Shown here: positions 1-12,114 of the stretch, piece by piece
Numbering within the stretch: position 1 is the stretch's first letter
Layout: each line of letters starts with the position of its first letter
From: Talaromyces rugulosus
Taxonomy: Eukaryota > Ascomycota > Eurotiomycetes > Eurotiales > Trichocomaceae
Length of the DNA stretch: 64,000 bases
NCBI RefSeq assembly: GCF_013368755.1
Contig: NC_049561.1
Location: 3,720,001 to 3,784,000 of the forward strand
Reading direction: 5' to 3'
Position numbers and translations under genes: made by a program
Notes under the pieces: generated by a model
What the model was told of the DNA's origin: nothing
The model's input: the letters and a program-made list of their open reading frames with translations, nothing else
Database searches by the model: none

Positions 1-999
1 TAGAATTGTGGGATATCGAGATAATCATCCTAAAAATACATAGTATATAGTATATACGTAGTATCGCACGGCACGCAGACTGCGCCCCACCGCAGCCAGT
101 AGGGCGGCTGCTCGGAGAAAAAAACAGCACGTCATGCCCCGACTTGGATCTGGCAGGGCTCCACCGCGATGATATCAGCGCACAGGGGTACTTTGCTCCT
201 CCACAACTTGCTTCTCGCGTCTTTCTGGATCATGACTTCATCGCTGATCCATCGGCGCTATGACATGCGCCACGCAACGGTTTTTCTCCATCTCTGTCCA
301 GTGACTGGGCCGATGTGTCGTTCCATACCGGCCAGCCTGAGGAATGGCTGAGAAAACCTTTCCCAAAAGGAAATTAGCGGTGTTTATTCGCCCACAGTGA
401 AGACGAATCTACTGCTTGACGCAACCATGATCTAGAGGGCTTATTTTCTCAGATTCGTTGACAGGCATCCACACTATAAGCTTTGCCCTAGCCCTCGAAT
501 ATGTCCTGCAATGTATACCAGCTCAGCCAATCACCCTTGGTCCATCGTTCAGACATTGCAATTTTCCGAGTCATGCTCCACACATCAAATCCTGCGCTGC
601 TGGGGATCCCCACTCGGCTCCCAGCCGTGATAACGTCAATTCTGCTCTGTCACTCTGGGTGTGGCTTGGATGGTGTCTCATCAGACGGCTCTTTCATCAT
701 ACGTGCCAGGTATGCAGCCGCCAGTCAACGATGACGTATCCAACTATCTCAGCCTTTTAAACCTGATGGATATCTTCGTTCTCTCTCGATTACAATTCTC
801 CTGATCACATTTGACGATTGACGAATCAATTCAAAACATTGGTTGCATGACGCTTTATTTCATTAATCACTTTATTCAACACTTGTTTTATTACTCCGAT
901 CCTGGAAATCGTTTACCAAAAAGGAACTACATATATTACCATCTCACTTTTACGAAAAGACATATCGTAACTTCCCACCATTTAATATAATCACCCAGA
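1..999. other. Intergenic region and promoter of the LEA-like gene
   Basis: No open reading frame here looks like a gene: the short frames have no recognisable motifs or splice signals. The last 200 bases are AT-rich and pyrimidine-biased, as fungal 5' leaders often are, and run into the start codon at 1000. A single AGGGG stress-response-like pentamer lies near 184; one copy is weak evidence. Nothing else is supported. Confidence 0.6.
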
Positions 1000-3900
1000 A
1001 TGGCCTCTCAAGTTACATCCAACCTCCCCTCCACCCCCACCAAGAACAAGAGCCCTTCCGCTTCTGCCAAAGGCTCCGCCAAAGACTCCCCGAAACCGAC
1101 ACAACAGCTCCAAAAGGGAAGCCCCAAGCCCAAAACTCCTCGCAAGCTGAAGCGCAAGGTCGACGATACCGTCACCCCGGCTGCCGAGAAGGCAACAAAC
1201 CCCGATCTACCTCCACGTGCGTCGACAGGAGAGCCGAGCAAACATCTAGAAAAGCGAGAGCCGGAGCCTGAGTCTGAACACGAGGAAGAACAGTTTGAGG
1301 AGGAAAAGGACACTGGTATTGAGCTAGAAGATAACGAAGTTGACGACAAACCTGCCGAAGACGACAACGAGCAGGGTGAAGAGGAGGAGGAAGAAGAAGA
1401 AGAAGAAGAAGAGGGTGATGTAAACCCTCTTCCTACCTCCAGTCTGACCACAGAGCAACGCAATCAACCCGATGCCAAGTCCGAAGCGTCTGGCTCTGGT
1501 ACCGGTGGTTTCTTCAGACGTGCCGGCGGCCTGACTGACTTTGCTCGTGGTCTTCGAGGAGCTGCTGGCGGTGCCCTCAAGAGCGTCACCAACAATATCC
1601 CTCTGGACCTCTCCGCCGTAAAAGGCTTCCAAGTTAGCGATGGCGGTAAAGTGTTCGACAAATCCGGCACTCCCCTCGCCGAGGTCGTCGAAGGAGACCC
1701 GGAAGACCTTGTTGGCCAGACGATCGGTGACGATGGCGAAATCCTGGATGAAGACGGCGATTTTATCGGCCGTGTTGACCTGTTGAAGGACGCTCAAAAG
1801 AAAACCACCGAAACCTTGGATCAGGTCAAGAGTCAACTCCCGACTCTGCAAGACCTCGACGGTCTTCCCGTATCTGATGGAGGCGAAATCAAGGACAAGG
1901 CCGGAAATACCGTGGGCCGCGTCGTAGAAGGCGACGCTGAAGATCTCATCGGCCAGACACTGAACGACTCTGGAGAGATTGTTGACGAAGAGGGCGACCT
2001 CATTGGTCGCGTCGAGGTTGTCTCCCCTGAAGAAGCTCTCCAGGCTGTGCAAGATCAGGCCGAAAACGTTCAAGAAGGTGCTACCGACACAGCGGGTGAC
2101 ATCCAAAACAAGGTTGAAGATGCCAAAAATAACCTTCCTCAACTCACTGACCTTGACGGTCTACCTGTCTCCGACGCCGGTGAAGTCAAAGACAAATCCG
2201 GAAATGTAATTGGCAAAGTGGTTGAAGGCGACCCGGAAGACCTTGTGGGACAGACTATCAACAACGAAGGAGAAATCGTCGACGAAGATGGCGATTTGAT
2301 CGGCCGTGTTGAGGTACTTTCGCCAGAGGAAGCCGCCCAAAAGGTTACAGGACAGGTTGATGACGCCAAAGATCAAGTTGCCGAGACAACTGAGAACATC
2401 ATTCCCAAAATCGAAATTCTTAAAGGAAAAAAGATTAGCAAGAAAGGCAAGATCCTCGATGAGGAGGGTGAGGTTATCGGTCAGATTGCCGAAGGCTACG
2501 AGGCCAAGGATCTCGCTGGAAAGAAGCCAAACGAAAACGGTGAGGTTCTTGACAAGGCCGGCAACGTGCTTGGAAAGGTTGAGGTCGTGGATGGTGAAGC
2601 AGCTGATGCTGCCTTGCAGTATCTGCAGGACGAAGCCGCAGAATCCAGCCAGGCTGTCGACGGCCCCAAGACCCCAGATGGCGCTGTTGAAGAAATCAAA
2701 GACACCGCAGAGGACGTTCCAGAAATTCCTGGTTCGTCTTCTCTTGACGGACTAGAGGTCCGAGAAGACGGAAACGTGCTTGATTCTGATGGCAACGTGC
2801 TTGGCAAGCTGGAGAGTGGCAACCTCGAGGAAATCGCCGGCAAGACTGTGAACGAGAAAGGTCTCGTGCTTGACGACGATGGCAATATCCTCGGACGCGT
2901 TGGCCTTGTGGATGCTGTCGACAATGCCGATGTTGAAGATGCCGCTCCCGAGCTTCCTCCTCTCTCCACCCTCGAAGGCCTCAAGGTGAACAAATTCGGC
3001 AAAATTGTCAACGACCAAGGAACGCCCATCGGCGAGCTCGTCGAAGGTGATCCCAAGAAACTATCCAAGTTTGGTGCTACACTGGACGCCAACGGACAGT
3101 TTTGGGATAACCGTGGCAATGTCATTGGAAAAGCCCAAACCCTCCCTGTCGAAGAGAATGAGGCAGAGGGTGAATTCTCTGGTCTTGAAGGACTTGTAGT
3201 CGTGCAAGACGGCTGGGTTGAAGACGAGAACGAAAATATTGTTGGCCAGCTGGTCGAAGGAGACGCCAAAAAGCTCGTTGGCCGTGCCGTCGATGAGGAC
3301 GGCGATATTCTAGATAAACGCGGCAACGCTATCGGTCGTGCGGAGCGTTACGAGCAGCCTGATACCGTAGAGCCTGAAAAGGAGGACCTTTCTAGCCTGT
3401 CGGGCTTGACACCAAACAAGGCCGGTAATGTTATCGGACCTGATGGTATTCCGATCGCCCGTGTTGTCGAGGGCAACTTGAAAGAAATATCTGGCCGCAA
3501 GATCGATTCAGATGGCCAGATCTGGAACGATGCTGGCAAAGTTGTCGGACGTGTTGAGCTCATCCCTGAAGACGAACGCGAAACTAAGCCAGAGGGAATC
3601 TTTGGCGGACTCGAAGGCCTTGTTGTCAACAAGGAAGGTCTCGTCGAAGACGAAGACGGCAATATTGTTGGCAGAATTGTCGAAGGCGACGCCAAAAAGC
3701 TCCGTGGCCGTGCTGTCGACGAAGACGGTGATATTGTCGACAAATACGGAAATGTAAAGGGTCGCGCCGAGCCATACGAACCCCCCGAGGAGGAAGTGGA
3801 GGAAGATGATCTGTCTTCCATGGAAGGGAAGAAAGTCAACAAGGCCGGCAACGTGGTCGATGAGCATGGCGTTGTCTTTGGCCGCATTGTCGACGGCGAT

Positions 3901-5136
3901 CCCAAGAAGATGTCCGGCCGCAAGGTCGATGGAAAGGGACAGATCTGGAGTGACGGTGGCAAAGTCATTGGCCACGCAGAGCTCATCCCTGGCTCCGAGC
4001 AGGAGCGGCCAGAAGGGATCTTCTTCGGGTACGACGATGCCAGAGTTGGCAGAGATGGTGTTGTTGTCAGCGGGGCCGATAAGATCATCGGACGTCTTGT
4101 TGAAGGAGACGCCAAGCGCCTTCAGGGCCGTGCTGTTGACGAAGATGGTGACATCCTTGATAAGTCTGGAAACACCATTGGCAAAGCCGAGCGCTGGGAG
4201 CCCGAAGAAAAGAAGCGAGATGTCAACCCAATGGCTGGCCGAAAGGTCAACAAGCAGGGTGAGGTTCGTGACGAGAATGGAGATATAATTGGCCAGGTTA
4301 CCGAAGGAAACCTGAAGAACCTCATTGGAAAGACCATCAACGACAACGGATATGTTGTCGACAACGACGGCAACAAGATTGGGGAAGCCACTCTTCTCGA
4401 AAACATGCCCGAGGAAGAGCCTCAGGAGCCTGAGGTTTCCCCCGAAGAATTGGAGAAACAAAAGCAGGCCGAAGAGGATAAAAAGCTTGCGGAGAGGATG
4501 TCTAGTATTTTGCAGGATACTCTTGGTAAAATGGAGCCCATCTGCAAGCAGATCACAGATGTATGTCACGCCCTTATTTTAAATTCCAATGACCATACTG
4601 ACATATTCTAGCACATTGAAAAAGCTGAACGTACACCCAAAGAGGAGCTTGACGAGGAGAAGCTTGTTCAAGACGTCAAGCCCCTGCTCGAAGAAGGAGG
4701 CCGCATTCTACAAGAATGCAACGGATCTATCCGCGCCCTCGACCCCGATGGACGTATTGCTGCTACCGCCAAGGCGCGCGCCGCAACTCACGAGGCCACT
4801 CCTGAGGAGTACCGTCTAGCAGACCTGCTGAAGGAACTTACTCAGACCGTCGTCAAGACGATCGACAACGGCCGAAAGCGTATCCAGGACATGCCACACG
4901 CGAAGAAGAAGCTGAACCCTCTGTGGTCGCTTCTCAGCGAGCCCTTGTTCCAAATAATCGCCGCGGTTGGCTTGCTGCTCAGTGGAGTTTTGGGTCTTGT
5001 CAGTCGTCTGCTTGATGGACTTGGCTTGGGCGGACTTGTGCGTGGCCTGCTTGGTGGCCTTGGTGTTGACAAGCTCCTCGAGGGTTTGGGCCTGGGCAAT
5101 ATCACCGAATCTCTTGGTTTCGGCAAGAAGAAGTAA
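1000..5136 (+). CDS. LEA-like DUF3659 repeat protein
   Basis: Two exons, 1000-4560 and 4612-5136, with a 51-bp intron (GTATGT...CTAG) that carries an in-frame stop and an ACTGAC branch site; 1361 residues. Residues 1-150 are Ser/Pro/Lys-rich and then strongly acidic, with a run of Glu near 125-140. From about residue 200 to 1130 I count 12 copies of a repeat of roughly 57 residues, each built of two half units of the form GxxVDEDGDxIGRVE, matching the fungal DUF3659 (LEA domain) family. The C-terminus, after a charged helical stretch, ends in a Gly/Leu-rich hydrophobic tail. LEA-like proteins of this kind are hydrophilic and are proposed to protect against desiccation or to act as scaffolds; the function of this protein is not shown. 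The family call is firm, the role inferred. Confidence 0.88.
1620..4400 (+). repeat. Twelve tandem DUF3659 coding repeats
   Basis: Internal tandem repeats within the LEA-like gene, unit about 170-200 bp plus variable linkers. Repeats 6, 8 and 10 share one subtype (second half ending GQxWxxxGxVIG) and repeats 7, 9 and 11 another (AVDEDGDIxDKxGN), so the later part of the array grew by duplication of a two-repeat unit. Copies are diverged at the DNA level, so the array is old. Confidence 0.8.
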
Positions 5137-6344
5137 ACTATTCTTTTGATGGTTCTTTTCTTGATCTTTGATTGGTCTCTTCTCGTATTTCACATTTACG
5201 TTCTCAAAATTATTTTGTTTAGCCTCATACGAGTTTAATACGTTTTGCTCTTCTACTTTTTCTTCCGTCCATTTTTCCTTTTTCTTCTTTTTTTAACTTT
5301 TTCATTGGTCTATTTGATGTAATGAGTTATATGACCTGTTAATTAGTTAGATTTGAATGTAACCAGTTGTCACAACCAGTCAATTCCTAACCCATGGAAA
5401 TAACGAGAATGAAACCGTGACCCCGGTTGCCACATTTAGGAGTCAGCTCCAGAGATAAGATATATGGCAATAACGTCTTCAAACACCCATTTCGGAAACC
5501 TGAACAGCCGCGTGTCGGGCGCTTAAATTCGGAAGCCTGAGGCGTATAATTGCTACCGATGTTGTCCCGCTAAGGAAGCCATCCGACTTGTTTTCGGACA
5601 CCAAAAACTTTTGGTGACATACTCATTGAAATAGGAACTCACTATGAAATCTCGAATTTCATTTCCATTATTGCCTCATGACCTTGAAGAACTACATTGT
5701 AAGTATGCTTTCAAAGGATTTTATAAGGGTTTGTAATAGATTCCTAACACCGCAATACTTTTAAGATATTTTTTTGCCTCAGTAAGGCAGAAACCTTATT
5801 AGGTTCCTATCTCGTAACTTTTTATCCTTATCGTTTTGAAAAGCAATGACGACAATCTACCAGAGATTATGCAATCAAATCGCCGTTGAACATCGGCTAT
5901 TGAAACAGTCGCCCTACTGGCTACAAGAAGGGTGGAATAACGCCTAACCCAAAACAGCTAGCCTAGCGGAGTCTCTCCGCGTGCACAGTAAAAAAAACTC
6001 GGAGAACACGGGGAACGTGGGGGTTCATTTTGTGGGGAAAAATCACGGTTGTTCCGCATTGGGGATGCCGGCGTGCAAATAACCAATTCGATTCGCTCGA
6101 CAATTGCCGACAAGCTCTCTACGAAATCCTTTTCTCTCTGTTAACTTTTGGCGTTTGTGTGGGGGGACTTCAATGTTGCGGGGAACACGGACATTCTCCG
6201 AGCGTTTGCTATATAGCTCCCCCCCGGCGAGCGGCATTTGATGGATGTTTTCTTTCTTTTCTCATCATCCCACCTCTTGCGGGTGGAAGACAAATATTTT
6301 ACCCACACACAATATCAAAAGACTAGCTAGTCCGACTAGTCAAC
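5137..6344. other. Intergenic region with T-rich 3' end
   Basis: The first 200 bases after the LEA-like gene are T-rich (CTTTTTCTTCTTTTTTT), like a fungal 3' untranslated region. The remainder holds no convincing gene. The block 5940-6345 is the likely promoter of the following transporter and includes a short C-run near 6220. Confidence 0.55.
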
Positions 6345-8058
6345 ATGGCAGACCTTGACAATGGCAAAGTGGATGCTTTCCATGTCGAGTCGAGTCCGCC
6401 ACCAAATCACAAACTTGGCGAATCCTCCAAACACGCAGACCTCGCCGCCGACCTGGTCACCAGCGGACAACGCCCTGTCTTGACCGAAGCAGACTCGAAA
6501 CGCATCCGACGAAAGACTGACAAGACCATCCTCGTCATCCTCATTTGGGTTTATTTCCTCCAGATCCTGGACAAATCCGTGCTTGGCTATGGCGCTACTT
6601 TTGGCTTGCAGACTGACACGGGGCTTACGGGCAACCAGTATTCGCTGGTGGGTTCCATCGCGCCTATTGCTCAATTGGCCTGGCAGCCGTTTTCGTCGTA
6701 TTTGATCGTGCGTGTGCCGCATCGCATTCTCATGCCCGCGCTCTGTCTTGGATGGGGTATTGCGCAGGCATGTATGGCTGCCTGTCATAACTTTGAAACA
6801 TTGATGGCCGCCCGGTTCTTTTTGGGTTTGTTTGAGGCTGGTTGTTTGCCGTTGTTTAGTGTCATTACCTCGCAGTGGTACAGGAGAGCTGAGCAGCCGG
6901 TCAGAGTTGCTATGTGGTACGGCACCAACGGGCTGGCAACAATTGTTGCCGCGGGCCTCAGTGATGGATTGGCGCATATCAAGTCGGATGTCCTTAAGCC
7001 TTGGCAAATGTACTTCCCCTCACCACCGTTTCTGGAACTCGAATGCTGAACGCTAACCTTGTCAAAAAAGTATATTCCTCTTCGTCGGATGTCTCACAAT
7101 CGCATCCGTACCATTCGTCTACTGGAAACTCGACGACGACATTCCATCTGCCCGGTTCCTGACCGAGGAAGAAAAACCCATGGCCGTCGAACGACTACGT
7201 GCTAACCAGACTGGTACTGGTTCAAGAGACTTCAAAATCAAGCACGTCATTGAAGCCATTATCGAGCCCAAAACTTGGCTGTGGATTGGCATGAGCATGC
7301 TGCTCAACGTCGGCGCCAGTGTCACCAACACTTTTGGTCCCCTAATTCTTTCCGGCCTCGGATTTGACGCATACACGACCAGTCTGCTGAACATGCCCTT
7401 TGGTGCAATGCAACTGTTGGTCATCATTCTAGCCTCATACCTTGCTCAAAAGGCGCATATCAAGGGTGTTATCCTCGCAGTTACCATGATCCCTGTAGTT
7501 GCGGGTCTTGCTGTTCTGTATGCCGTTCCACGCTCTGGTCACACCGCAGCTTTACTTGTCGGGTACTATCTGCTCGCATTCCTGTTTGGGGGCAACCCAC
7601 TGATCGTGAGCTGGATCGTCGGTAACACTGCCGGCACAACGAAAAAGTCCTTCGTAATGAGTGCATATACCGCTGCTAGTTCCGCGGGAAACATTGTCGG
7701 ACCGCTCCTTTTCAATAAAAAGGACTCGCCGGCCTATCACCCTGGTCTTCGAGGCTGTCTTGGCATTTTCGTCGCTCTGGTCGCAATCATTCTGTTCCAG
7801 TGGGCGAATTTGATATTCCTCAATAAGCTACAAGAGCGCAAGCGTGTCAAGAATGGAAAACCAGCCAAGATGGTCGATCACTCGATGCAAGACCAATATC
7901 ATGATTTCGAAGAAGATAATGCCGATGCCATCGTCGAGACTGGCATGGCAGAGCACACCGTCGCTGCGTCCGAGGGAGAACTGCATGAGAGGTTTGGCCA
8001 GCAGGCCTTTTTGGATTTGACGGATCGCCAGAACGATGAGTTTGTGTATATTTATTAA
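6345..8058 (+). CDS. MFS transporter, allantoate permease (Dal5-like) family
   Basis: Two exons, 6345-7009 and 7071-8058, separated by a 61-bp intron with a GTACTT donor; 550 residues. The splice restores the segment WQIIFLFVGCLTIASVPF, which aligns with the fifth/sixth membrane region of the anion:cation symporter (ACS) family. Hydrophobic segments are consistent with 12 membrane spans, with long cytosolic ends: an N-terminal stretch of about 60 residues and a C-terminal acidic tail. Dal5 relatives import allantoate, ureidosuccinate, dipeptides or organic-acid vitamins across the plasma membrane. The substrate cannot be told from sequence. The start ATG follows TCAAC and gives a normal length for the family. 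Confidence 0.88.
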
Positions 8059-8477
8059 TTAGTAGTACGTGTAATGTCCCCTAGTTCATTGCTGTTGGCT
8101 TGCATTCGACATGTGATGAATGGACGATATGATTAATACAACGTTTAGTAATTCCCGACTACCTCCTTATCTAACTATTATCTATTGATAAAAATTCCAC
8201 TGTAATCCTTTTGAACGTCGAAAATAGTAAATTAGGTCGCAGAAATCCACGTGATAGAACGGCACGAACCACCCCGCCAGTGCGTCATAGCTGCGCCTCC
8301 CCCTTCAGAGGCAGCGAATTTTGTCGTTACTTCTGAGAATCAACCCAAAATATATATAATTTTTTTGCTGAATGCCGAAGAGAATTATTTATCCATCTAT
8401 TCACCATCAACCTGCTAAGACTGCATTTAAGTCGCTCTGGCCTAAATCGTGGCAACGCTTGGCAAGAGAAGACAGCC
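8059..8477. promoter_or_regulatory. Promoter of the IQ-motif gene
   Basis: A 419-bp region between tandem genes. It contains CACGTG-type and TGACGTCA-like sites (the latter at 8498, just inside the coding start) and an AT run near 8350. Assignment as a promoter is by position only. Confidence 0.35.
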
Positions 8478-10429
8478 ATGGACCCCGCGTCTCCGCGTGA
8501 CGTCACCTCACCACCAAAACAAAACACGCTGAATGCAGCGCTGCGACAGGAACAGGAAGTCAATGTGCACAGAGATGGTGAAGTGCAAGCCGCGCAAGTG
8601 ATCCAAGTAAGTCTTCCCTTTTTCGATACCTGCATATGTGCAAAGAAGGTGGATTTTAAGGACTGATCTATTCTGAAATCATAAGAGGTACTACCGCGGG
8701 TATCGAACGCGCCGAGAACTCGAAGGATGGTCTTTAAACTCATCGACGCGCTGGCTAGAAGCTGTCAAAGACGCACAATGGCACCAAGCAATGCAGGGGC
8801 AGTATCCTACTGGCCAGGAGGGTGATAACGAGCACCAAAGTCACGAGACGGATCTATTCGCAAACCAAGTCGAAGAGGGCGAACAAACGCGTCGTCAGAG
8901 TTCATCTTCTCTCTCCCCCGATGTGCGCAAGAAGTGGAAATTCGCCGGCAAGGTTGCATTGCGAGCAAGTGGAGATGACAATGCGCAAGACAAGGTTGCC
9001 GAGACTGTTGCCTCTTCGTCTTCCGAAACGCAAGTCTCTGAGGCGAAGTTGTCTGGTCAAAAGACGACAACGACAAAGAGCTCGCAGACATTTCTGTCAA
9101 GAACACAACGGCAGTCAACGGGAGACGTCGAAAAGACAGCAAAGATGATGGATTTGCAATACTTTTTGGAAATGGTCGACACTAAGCACCGGTATGGAAG
9201 CAACCTACGCGCATATCACAACGTGTGGAAAAATGGCCCATCAAAGCAAAATTTCTTTTATTGGCTAGACTATGGCGATGGAAAGGACGTTGAAATTGAA
9301 CGGGTGCCTCGAGATCGTTTAGAGCGGGAGCAGGTTCGATATCTTACGCGAGAAGAAAGACAAAATTATTTGGTTTTGGTCGACAAAAACGGACGCTTTC
9401 GGTGGGCCAAGAATGATGAGCGAGTATGGACGGACAGTGAACAATACAAGGACAGTATAAAGGGAGTGGTTCCAATCAACGAGAGGACGCCAACATTTCG
9501 AGAACATACTGCCGAAGGTGACGAGATATTCACTGAATCTAGTAGCGATAGTGACAATCTCAGCGGTAGCGACGAAGAGGACTCAGACGAGGAGGTGAGA
9601 CGCTACGTGAACCCGGATTTCGAAAATGCAAAGGGTATCAAAAAAGTTCAATATGTTAGCCCGGCCGTGATTTTTAATCAATTGATGGAAAAGTCACTCA
9701 AGAAGAAGGATAAATGGATATTCGTATGTGATAGTCTCTATATTTTATCAACGCAGCGCTGACATGATTGTTTTAGGTGGCTGGTAAAGAGTTTCCTGAC
9801 AAACCACCATACAAGTAGCTAATCTAGATATAGACACTTCCTACCGGATATACATCGGCATCAAGGAGTCGGGCGCCTTTCAACATTCGTCGTTTCTGCG
9901 CGGTGCACGTATCTCAGCGGCAGGACTGATCAAAATAAAAAACGGCCAACTTCGGAGTCTTTCACCACTCAGTGGGCACTACCGCCCTCCAGCAGCCAAT
10001 TTCCGTGCCTTTGTCCATGCTTTACAACAACAAGGGGTCGACATGTCCCGCGTGTCGATTAGTCGGTCGTACGCGGTCCTTGTAGGCATCGAGGGGTACA
10101 TGAAGTTCAAACAAAAGAAGAAAGATGTCAAGGATAAGCTTGACGAAGAAAAATTCAAGGCTTTAAATATATCCGATGACAAACCCAGTGGCAGTCCCGA
10201 TAACACAAGGAATCCAAGTCGTCGAACCACACAGAACGATGAGATTTCATCGGTTGCGACCAATTCTGCTGAAATTCGTGACGAAGAATCAAGCAGGAAA
10301 CCTAGCTTTATCACCGGCCTTGTCAAAACGCTCACTAGAAAGGACTCGCAACCGCAGGGCCATGCGGTAGATATCCGTGGACGAGGGATACCGGAGGAGG
10401 GAGTGCCGGCACCGGTAGGGCGTCGGTGA
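8478..10429 (+). CDS. IQ calmodulin-binding motif protein
   Basis: Four exons: 8478-8606, 8686-9723, 9777-9783 and 9834-10429; 589 residues. The splice at 8606/8686 builds the IQ motif VIQRYYRGYRTRREL at residues 41-55, matching IQxxxRGxxxR, so calmodulin or a myosin-type light chain is the expected partner. The 7-nt third exon joins KWIF to the conserved ADTSYRIYIGIKESGAFQHS stretch; no other combination of splice sites keeps the frame. The block LQYFLEMVDTKHRYG...WLDYGDG is typical of a conserved Pezizomycotina IQ-domain family. The middle is rich in Ser/Asp (SSSDSDNLSGSDEEDSDEE) and the C-terminus is charged and disordered. The molecular role is unknown. Confidence 0.85.
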
Positions 10430-10754
10430 TATGGACTATTTGATGCTTCTCATGACACTTTAGCGCTCTTCTTTGCGATATTTTTATATTTATTTTTAAC
10501 GATTTATCCTGTATAATGCCCATGTGTGGGGCTCCATTCTGTTATATACCAATCCTTCTGGCCTTGCCGACGGACTTGGCAGTACCGTAACTACTATTGC
10601 AACAAAAGGCAACTGCTATGACAGAACGCCAATTATAGTAATGAATGCACTAAAAAGGGCTTTGCCAACATGACTTATTGAGAACAATGCTTACACATTT
10701 TCCACATGCAGAATTATTTCAAATATTGATTGATAGGTGGGTCATTCATCATAC

Positions 10755-10791
10755 AAGCGTCGGCGACTCGGGAGGCCGAGCGCCGTCGCTT
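10755..10791. repeat. GC-rich inverted repeat upstream of the reductase gene
   Basis: Left arm AAGCGTCGGCGACTCGG (10755-10771), 4-nt loop GAGG, right arm CCGAGCGCCGTCGCTT (10776-10791). The arms pair fully except for one mismatch and one bulged A. It lies about 120 bp upstream of the ATG and upstream of a TATA-like run at 10844. Confidence 0.7.
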
Positions 10792-10911
10792 CGCTGCCTC
10801 AGGCATCACGGCGTCGCGGGTTACAACGACCGAGTTGTCGGTGTATATTTAAAAGATGACTCCCCTAGAATTATTGGTTAGAAAATTAAATTCAAAATAT
10901 TTTTCAAGTAC

Positions 10912-11913
10912 ATGTACACAGCCATGGCGCTCCCAGCTCGCATGACTATCAAGCAAGCCGGCATCCCGACCGCAATCGTCGGCGTAGTCGCTGCAGGCGG
11001 CCTCTACGTTGCATACTCATCTTTCCAACCCTCAAAAAAGGCTTTCGGGGGAGGTCTGACTGGGAGTTTGAAGTTGCAGAATGCAGAGGATGTCAATCAC
11101 AACACAAAAAGACTACGCTTCTCATTTCCCCGCCCCGAGGATGAGACCGGGCTGACATATGTCTGTAAGTGTTGATAAATTGTATAGCTGTTAATACGTT
11201 AATGCTAAGTTCTCGATAGCATCGGTTTTGACGGCGTCATGGCCAAAGGGAAGCATCACACCTGTTTTCAGACCATATACACCAGTTAGCAATCTCGGTA
11301 TGTTAAACAACCTCATCTGAGAGACCTTAAGGAGGAGATGCTAATAGTCGCAGATGCTCCCGGCTTCGTCGACTTGCTAGTCAAGAAATACCCTGAAGGC
11401 AAAGCCAGCACACATCTCCACTCTCTACAGCCAGGCGACTCGTTATTTTTCGCCTTCCCCATCAAGGCATACACCTGGGAGCCCAATCGCTATGAGCACA
11501 TCACATTAATCGCTGGTGGAGCCGGCATCACCCCGCTATATCAACTCATCCAAGGCATTCTTAAGAACCCGACCGACCGCACCAAGATGACCCTGGTTTT
11601 TGGCGTCAATACCGAAAACGACATACTCCTCCGCGACGAGTTTGAATCATATCAGAAACAGTTCCCCGACCGGTTCAAGGTTGTTTATACGGTCAGCAGT
11701 AACTCTATTGAAAAGACTTCGACCGAGTTTCGAAATGGCCGTGTTACAAAGGAGCTGCTGAAAGAGCTTTTGCCATCGACATCAGGTAATGATACGAAAG
11801 TATTCCTCTGCGGACCTCCTGCAATGGAGGACGCCTTAACGGGTAAGGGAAGGGGTGAAAGCGGAATCCTGGGCGAGTTGGGGTATAGAAAGGACCAGGT
11901 TTTCAAGTTTTGA
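10912..11913 (+). CDS. NADH-cytochrome b5 reductase, Mcr1-like
   Basis: Three exons: 10912-11164, 11220-11297 and 11348-11913, introns of 55 and 50 bp; 298 residues (an alternative in-frame ATG lies at 10924). A hydrophobic segment at about residues 18-35 (AGIPTAIVGVVAAGGLYVAY) would anchor it in a membrane, as in mitochondrial Mcr1. FAD-binding RPYTPVS is created by exon 2, the NAD-binding GGAGITPLYQ follows, and the CGPPAM and C-terminal GYRKDQVFKF blocks close the ferredoxin-reductase fold. The enzyme passes electrons from NADH to cytochrome b5. It is a little shorter than the usual fungal Mcr1, so it may be a paralogue rather than the housekeeping copy. Confidence 0.88.
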
Positions 11914-12114
11914 TATCAACCTAAAGTACTAGAGACATGATCTGTAAGATAAATAATTATACATACGAAGAATTTCCTTGCTATAGAATCCTTGTTTTGT
12001 GGTCGCGGAAAATAAATACTTTTATAACATGCAAGCCCAAGATGGCTCTCGCAGCGCCAAACTGAATATGTGCTTATGTAGCCTTGGCTCTAAATCACAG
12101 TATGGGCGATTCCA

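Noticed and set aside
458..760. 100-codon open frame at the left edge
   Set aside because: No motif, overlapping competing frame, and it lies in what looks like promoter sequence.
3508..4569. 353-codon open frame on the minus strand inside the LEA-like gene, and several others nearby
   Set aside because: They are shadows of the repeat-rich coding frame: Glu/Asp/Gly-rich codons leave the opposite strand open. They have no start context, splice signals or family motif.
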